Positions 62,930-64,000 of a stretch of 64,000 nt of DNA are shown here, in pieces (within the stretch, counting starts at the first letter, position 1; the number at the start of each line of letters is the position of its first letter). A program made the position numbers and the translations under genes. The notes beneath the pieces are model-generated. The model saw only the letters and a program-made list of their open reading frames with translations, did not search any database and was not told where the DNA came from. The stretch spans positions 308,216 to 372,215 of the forward strand of contig JAVYOO010000002.1 in assembly GCA_038734275.1 (NCBI GenBank), read 5' to 3'. This stretch comes from Archaeoglobaceae archaeon. GTDB lineage: Archaea; Halobacteriota; Archaeoglobi; Archaeoglobales; Archaeoglobaceae.

Positions 62930-64000
62930 ATGCCAAAAATCCCACTTACCTTGGTAAAGAAAGAAGTTAAGGAGACGAAAGAAGAAGAGGCTGAAAAGCT
63001 TGAACCCTATGAGAAGGAGGCAATAGAGGCAATAAAGGAGGCAAAAAAAGAAAAGAAGTTGCTGAGAACCAAAAAAGAAGTTGGGATTCTGGGACGAGAA
63101 AAAATAAAGGAATACAGCGTTGAAAAATATGGTCCAATGGTCGAATATTCTCCTCCACAAAACTGGAGGGTAGTGGAGGAATACTGGATTAAAGAACCCT
63201 ACTGCAAGGTTTACATAATATACAACGACGAAGAGCAGGAATACACCTACGTTGTTGCTGAACCAAAGCTTTCACCCTACGAAGTCGAAGTTTATGGTCA
63301 GATTTTTCTTATAATTCGCGAAGAACTCGAAAAACTGGAGTTAACTGATGGTTTAGATCGCGAGACCGTTCTAAAAGAAGTATACACAAAGGTTTTAGAT
63401 GAGCTACATCTGGAGCTGGATGAAAAAGGGTATTTCAAAATATTATACTATCTTTTTAGGGATCTTCTGGGTTATGGAAAGATAACAGCATTGATGGGAG
63501 ACAGAATGCTGGAGGACATATCCTGCAACGGCTACAGAAAACCACTATATGTATTCCATAGATCTTACACAAACCTCAAAACAAACATCGTGTTTGAAGA
63601 TGAGGATGAGCTTGATTCCTTTGTCATAAACCTTGCGCAGAAGTGTGGGAAGCATCTTAGCGTTGCTGAGCCGATGGTTGATGCTACGATGCCGGATGGG
63701 AGCAGAATTCAGCTAACGCTTGGAAGAGAAGTGACCGATCATGGCTCCACTTTCACGATAAGAAAGTTCCGAGAAGAGCCAGTTACGCCTGTAGATCTGA
63801 TAGCCTGGAAGACTTTCAGTGCTGAGCAAATGGCATATCTGTGGCTTTGCATTGAGAACAAGAAGTCTCTAATCTTTGCAGGTGGCACTGCAAGTGGTAA
63901 GACTACTTCGATGAACGCAATCTCGCTCTTCATTCCAAGGAGGGCGAAGATTGTTACAATTGAAGATACAAGAGAGCTAATGCTTCCGCACGAGAACTGG
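62930..64000 (+). CDS. Type II/IV secretion system ATPase (archaeal pilus/VirB11-like), partial
   Basis: The gene runs off the right edge; 357 residues are visible. The N-terminal 50 residues are almost entirely Lys, Glu and Ala (helix or coiled coil: VKKEVKETKEEEAEK). A domain follows with YGPMVEYSPPQNWRVVEEYW, then the secretion-ATPase N-terminal domain (YYLFRDLLGYGKITALMGDR, LEDISCNGYRKPLYVFH). The RecA-like core has Walker A GGTASGKTT (about residue 318) and the Asp box region TIEDTRELMLPHENW. This is the FlaI/GspE2-like family that drives archaeal pili, archaella or secretion. Partner membrane (TadC/FlaJ-like) genes would lie beyond the window. Confidence 0.93.
   Translation, partial: MPKIPLTLVKKEVKETKEEEAEKLEPYEKEAIEAIKEAKKEKKLLRTKKEVGILGREKIKEYSVEKYGPMVEYSPPQNWRVVEEYWIKEPYCKVYIIYNDEEQEYTYVVAEPKLSPYEVEVYGQIFLIIREELEKLELTDGLDRETVLKEVYTKVLDELHLELDEKGYFKILYYLFRDLLGYGKITALMGDRMLEDISCNGYRKPLYVFHRSYTNLKTNIVFEDEDELDSFVINLAQKCGKHLSVAEPMVDATMPDGSRIQLTLGREVTDHGSTFTIRKFREEPVTPVDLIAWKTFSAEQMAYLWLCIENKKSLIFAGGTASGKTTSMNAISLFIPRRAKIVTIEDTRELMLPHENW

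Overview
This window reads as chromosome of a hyperthermophilic archaeon of the order Archaeoglobales (Archaeoglobus, Ferroglobus or Geoglobus type; species not decided). The basis is a reverse gyrase, a heat-shock regulator-Cdc48-Hsp20 operon with a CTAAC-N5-GTTAG operator as described for Archaeoglobus fulgidus HSR1, an MDR1-like metalloregulator heading a metal ABC transporter operon, ABCE1, RadA, Elp3, an unlinked 5S rRNA gene, many leaderless promoters with TATA boxes about 25 bp upstream of start codons, and abundant acyl-CoA catabolism genes. Gene density is very high, with stop codons of convergent genes often touching or overlapping.

Layout. 1-2.9 kb: split glutamate synthase genes (GXGXG domain fragment, FMN domain) around a frameshifted class I glutamine amidotransferase. 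3-6.4 kb: heat-shock operon (regulator, Cdc48, Hsp20). 6.5-7.2 kb: enoyl-CoA hydratase pseudogene. 7.3-10.4 kb: aminotransferase, GNAT, membrane protein, 5S rRNA, PEBP-like protein, DUF167. 10.4-18.8 kb: a catabolic block with aldehyde:ferredoxin oxidoreductase, Fe-alcohol dehydrogenase, SCP-2 protein and glutaryl-CoA-dehydrogenase-like enzyme on the minus strand, divergent from thiolase, DUF35 and electron transfer flavoprotein beta/alpha on the plus strand. 18.8-21.5 kb: ACT-domain regulator and ADP-forming acyl-CoA synthetase. 21.7-28.6 kb: tRNA-Arg(UCU), a RibBA-like protein, ABCE1, a radA-DUF2150-SWIM gene string, DUF2148, and a secreted Notum/pectin-acetylesterase-like hydrolase. 28.7-40.2 kb: reverse gyrase, geranylgeranyl-reductase-like flavoprotein, HD protein, DUF166, DUF362, an Old-Yellow-Enzyme/dienoyl-CoA-reductase-like protein, and a base-excision-repair group (Ogg2, Nth, Xth) around purM. 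40.3-46.5 kb: 3-hydroxyacyl-CoA dehydrogenase, PEP synthase and the metal transport operon. 46.5-51 kb: two radical-SAM proteins followed by a degraded accessory patch (VapB with truncated PIN toxin, two head-to-head gene remnants) and tRNA-Ser(UGA). 51-54.1 kb: Elp3, a winged-helix regulator and an MFS transporter. 54.1-61 kb: a CBS-domain regulator and a complete trpCDEGFBA operon. 61-64 kb: DUF998 protein, MTA/SAH-type deaminase, and the 5' part of a secretion/pilus ATPase gene.

Together the genes describe an organism that oxidises alcohols, aldehydes and acyl- or dicarboxyl-CoA compounds through CoA thioesters. Electrons go to ETF and ferredoxin, an ADP-forming synthetase interconverts CoA thioesters with ATP, and PEP synthase supplies gluconeogenesis. 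Points most worth a second look are: four divergent gene pairs that appear to share one nearly symmetric TATA element; the radA-DUF2150-SWIM string with a Shu2/SWS1-like motif; a RibBA protein whose RibB half has lost its catalytic residues; a split SCP-x-like gene set; Elp3 sharing a promoter with a U34 tRNA; and metal-site substitutions in the MDR1-like regulator.
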